The notes below the pieces were generated by a model. It did not search any database and was not told the DNA's origin. It worked only from the letters and a program-made list of their open reading frames with translations. A stretch of 5,614 nucleotides of DNA from Gammaproteobacteria bacterium. GTDB taxonomy: Bacteria > Pseudomonadota > Gammaproteobacteria > Chromatiales > Chromatiaceae. The stretch lies in NCBI GenBank assembly GCA_006227775.1, contig SBFV01000229.1, positions 1 through 5,614 on the forward strand, in the 5' to 3' direction. Below, one piece after another: positions 5,094 through 5,614 of the stretch; positions within the stretch are counted from its first letter, which is position 1, and each line of letters starts with the position of its first letter. The position numbers and the translations under genes are program-made.

Positions 5094-5614
5094 GGGACCC
5101 GGTTCCCCTGATCGCCTTGATCGCCGCGCTGGCGGAGAACCGCGTGATCGGTCGCGGTAATCGGTTGCCCTGGCATCTCCCCGCGGATCTGGCGCATTTC
5201 AAGCGCATCACCCTCGACAAACCCATCCTGATGGGTCGTCGCACCTGGGAATCCCTCCCCGGGCCGCTTCCCCGTCGCCGGCATATCGTCATCACCGCAA
5301 ACCCGGACTATCGGGCCCCCGGTTGCGAACTCGCCCCCTCTCCCGCCGCGGCGCTCTGCCTGGTCCAGGGGGAGCCGGAGGTCTTGGTCATCGGCGGTGA
5401 AACCCTTTACCGCGCCCTCCTGCCCCTGGCTGGTCGCCTCTATCTGACCCTGGTCGCTACCCGGATCGAGGATGGCGACGCCTTCTTCCCACCCTGGGAG
5501 CCGGCGGAGTGGGTCGAAAGCGGGCGGGAAACCCGGGCCAGGGACGAGCGCAATCCCTATGACCTGACCTTCCTCCGGCTTGATCGGGTCGCGACGGATG
5601 AAAGCATGGATCGA
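5090..5614 (+). CDS. folA: Dihydrofolate reductase, nearly complete (runs off window end)
   Basis: DHFR reduces 7,8-dihydrofolate to tetrahydrofolate with NADPH, supplying one-carbon carriers for thymidylate, purine and methionine synthesis, and is the trimethoprim target. The 175 codons in the window show LIALIAALAENRVIG (7-21), LPWHLPADLAHFK (26-38) with Trp28, catalytic Asp33 and Phe37, the NADPH-site block LMGRRTWESLP (47-57), Arg63 as the likely counterpart of E. coli Arg57, VIGGETLY (100-107) with the Gly-Gly pair, and YLTLV near the C-terminal sheet. The end (NPYDLTFLRLDR) corresponds to the last strand, so the stop should lie just past 5614. The start is GTG at 5090, sharing GTGA with the rsfS stop and implying translational coupling; AGGG (5082-5085) may serve as a ribosome site. 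No resistance-type oddity is evident. Confidence 0.96.
   Translation, partial: MRDPVPLIALIAALAENRVIGRGNRLPWHLPADLAHFKRITLDKPILMGRRTWESLPGPLPRRRHIVITANPDYRAPGCELAPSPAAALCLVQGEPEVLVIGGETLYRALLPLAGRLYLTLVATRIEDGDAFFPPWEPAEWVESGRETRARDERNPYDLTFLRLDRVATDESMDR

Overview
The window looks like the chromosome of a GC-rich gammaproteobacterium. ValRS, RsfS and DHFR all resemble their E. coli counterparts closely, and codons are strongly G/C-biased at third positions. A purple-sulfur-type member of the Chromatiales is my best guess, but it is only a guess because nothing here is diagnostic of a genus.

Layout: (1) Positions 1-605, minus strand, hold the N-terminal 201 codons of valyl-tRNA synthetase (valS), with an unusual low-complexity linker inserted before the HIGH motif. 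(2) Positions 606-923 are a divergent intergenic region with only weak promoter signals. (3) Positions 924-3692, plus strand, hold a complete pyruvate, phosphate dikinase (ppdK, 922 aa) with every catalytic residue I could check in place. (4) Positions 3693-4685 are about 1 kb without a conventional gene. This stretch contains two hairpins, the frameshifted remains of an AbrB/MazE-type antitoxin, a degenerate tandem repeat with a 63-64 bp period, a small acidic minus-strand ORF with a Shine-Dalgarno sequence, and a perfect inverted repeat. (5) Positions 4686-5093, plus strand, hold the ribosomal silencing factor rsfS, starting at TTG and carrying a C-terminal extension. (6) Positions 5090-5614, plus strand, hold dihydrofolate reductase (folA), which overlaps rsfS by four bases (GTGA) and runs off the window end.

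How the genes relate: valS and ppdK are divergent and need not be functionally linked. PPDK interconverts pyruvate and phosphoenolpyruvate. rsfS and folA form a translationally coupled pair, although rsfS more often sits between nadD and rlmH. The stretch most worth a second look is 3.7-4.3 kb, which reads as a decayed toxin-antitoxin or repeat island rather than an intact new system. I see no convincing complete novel system in the window.
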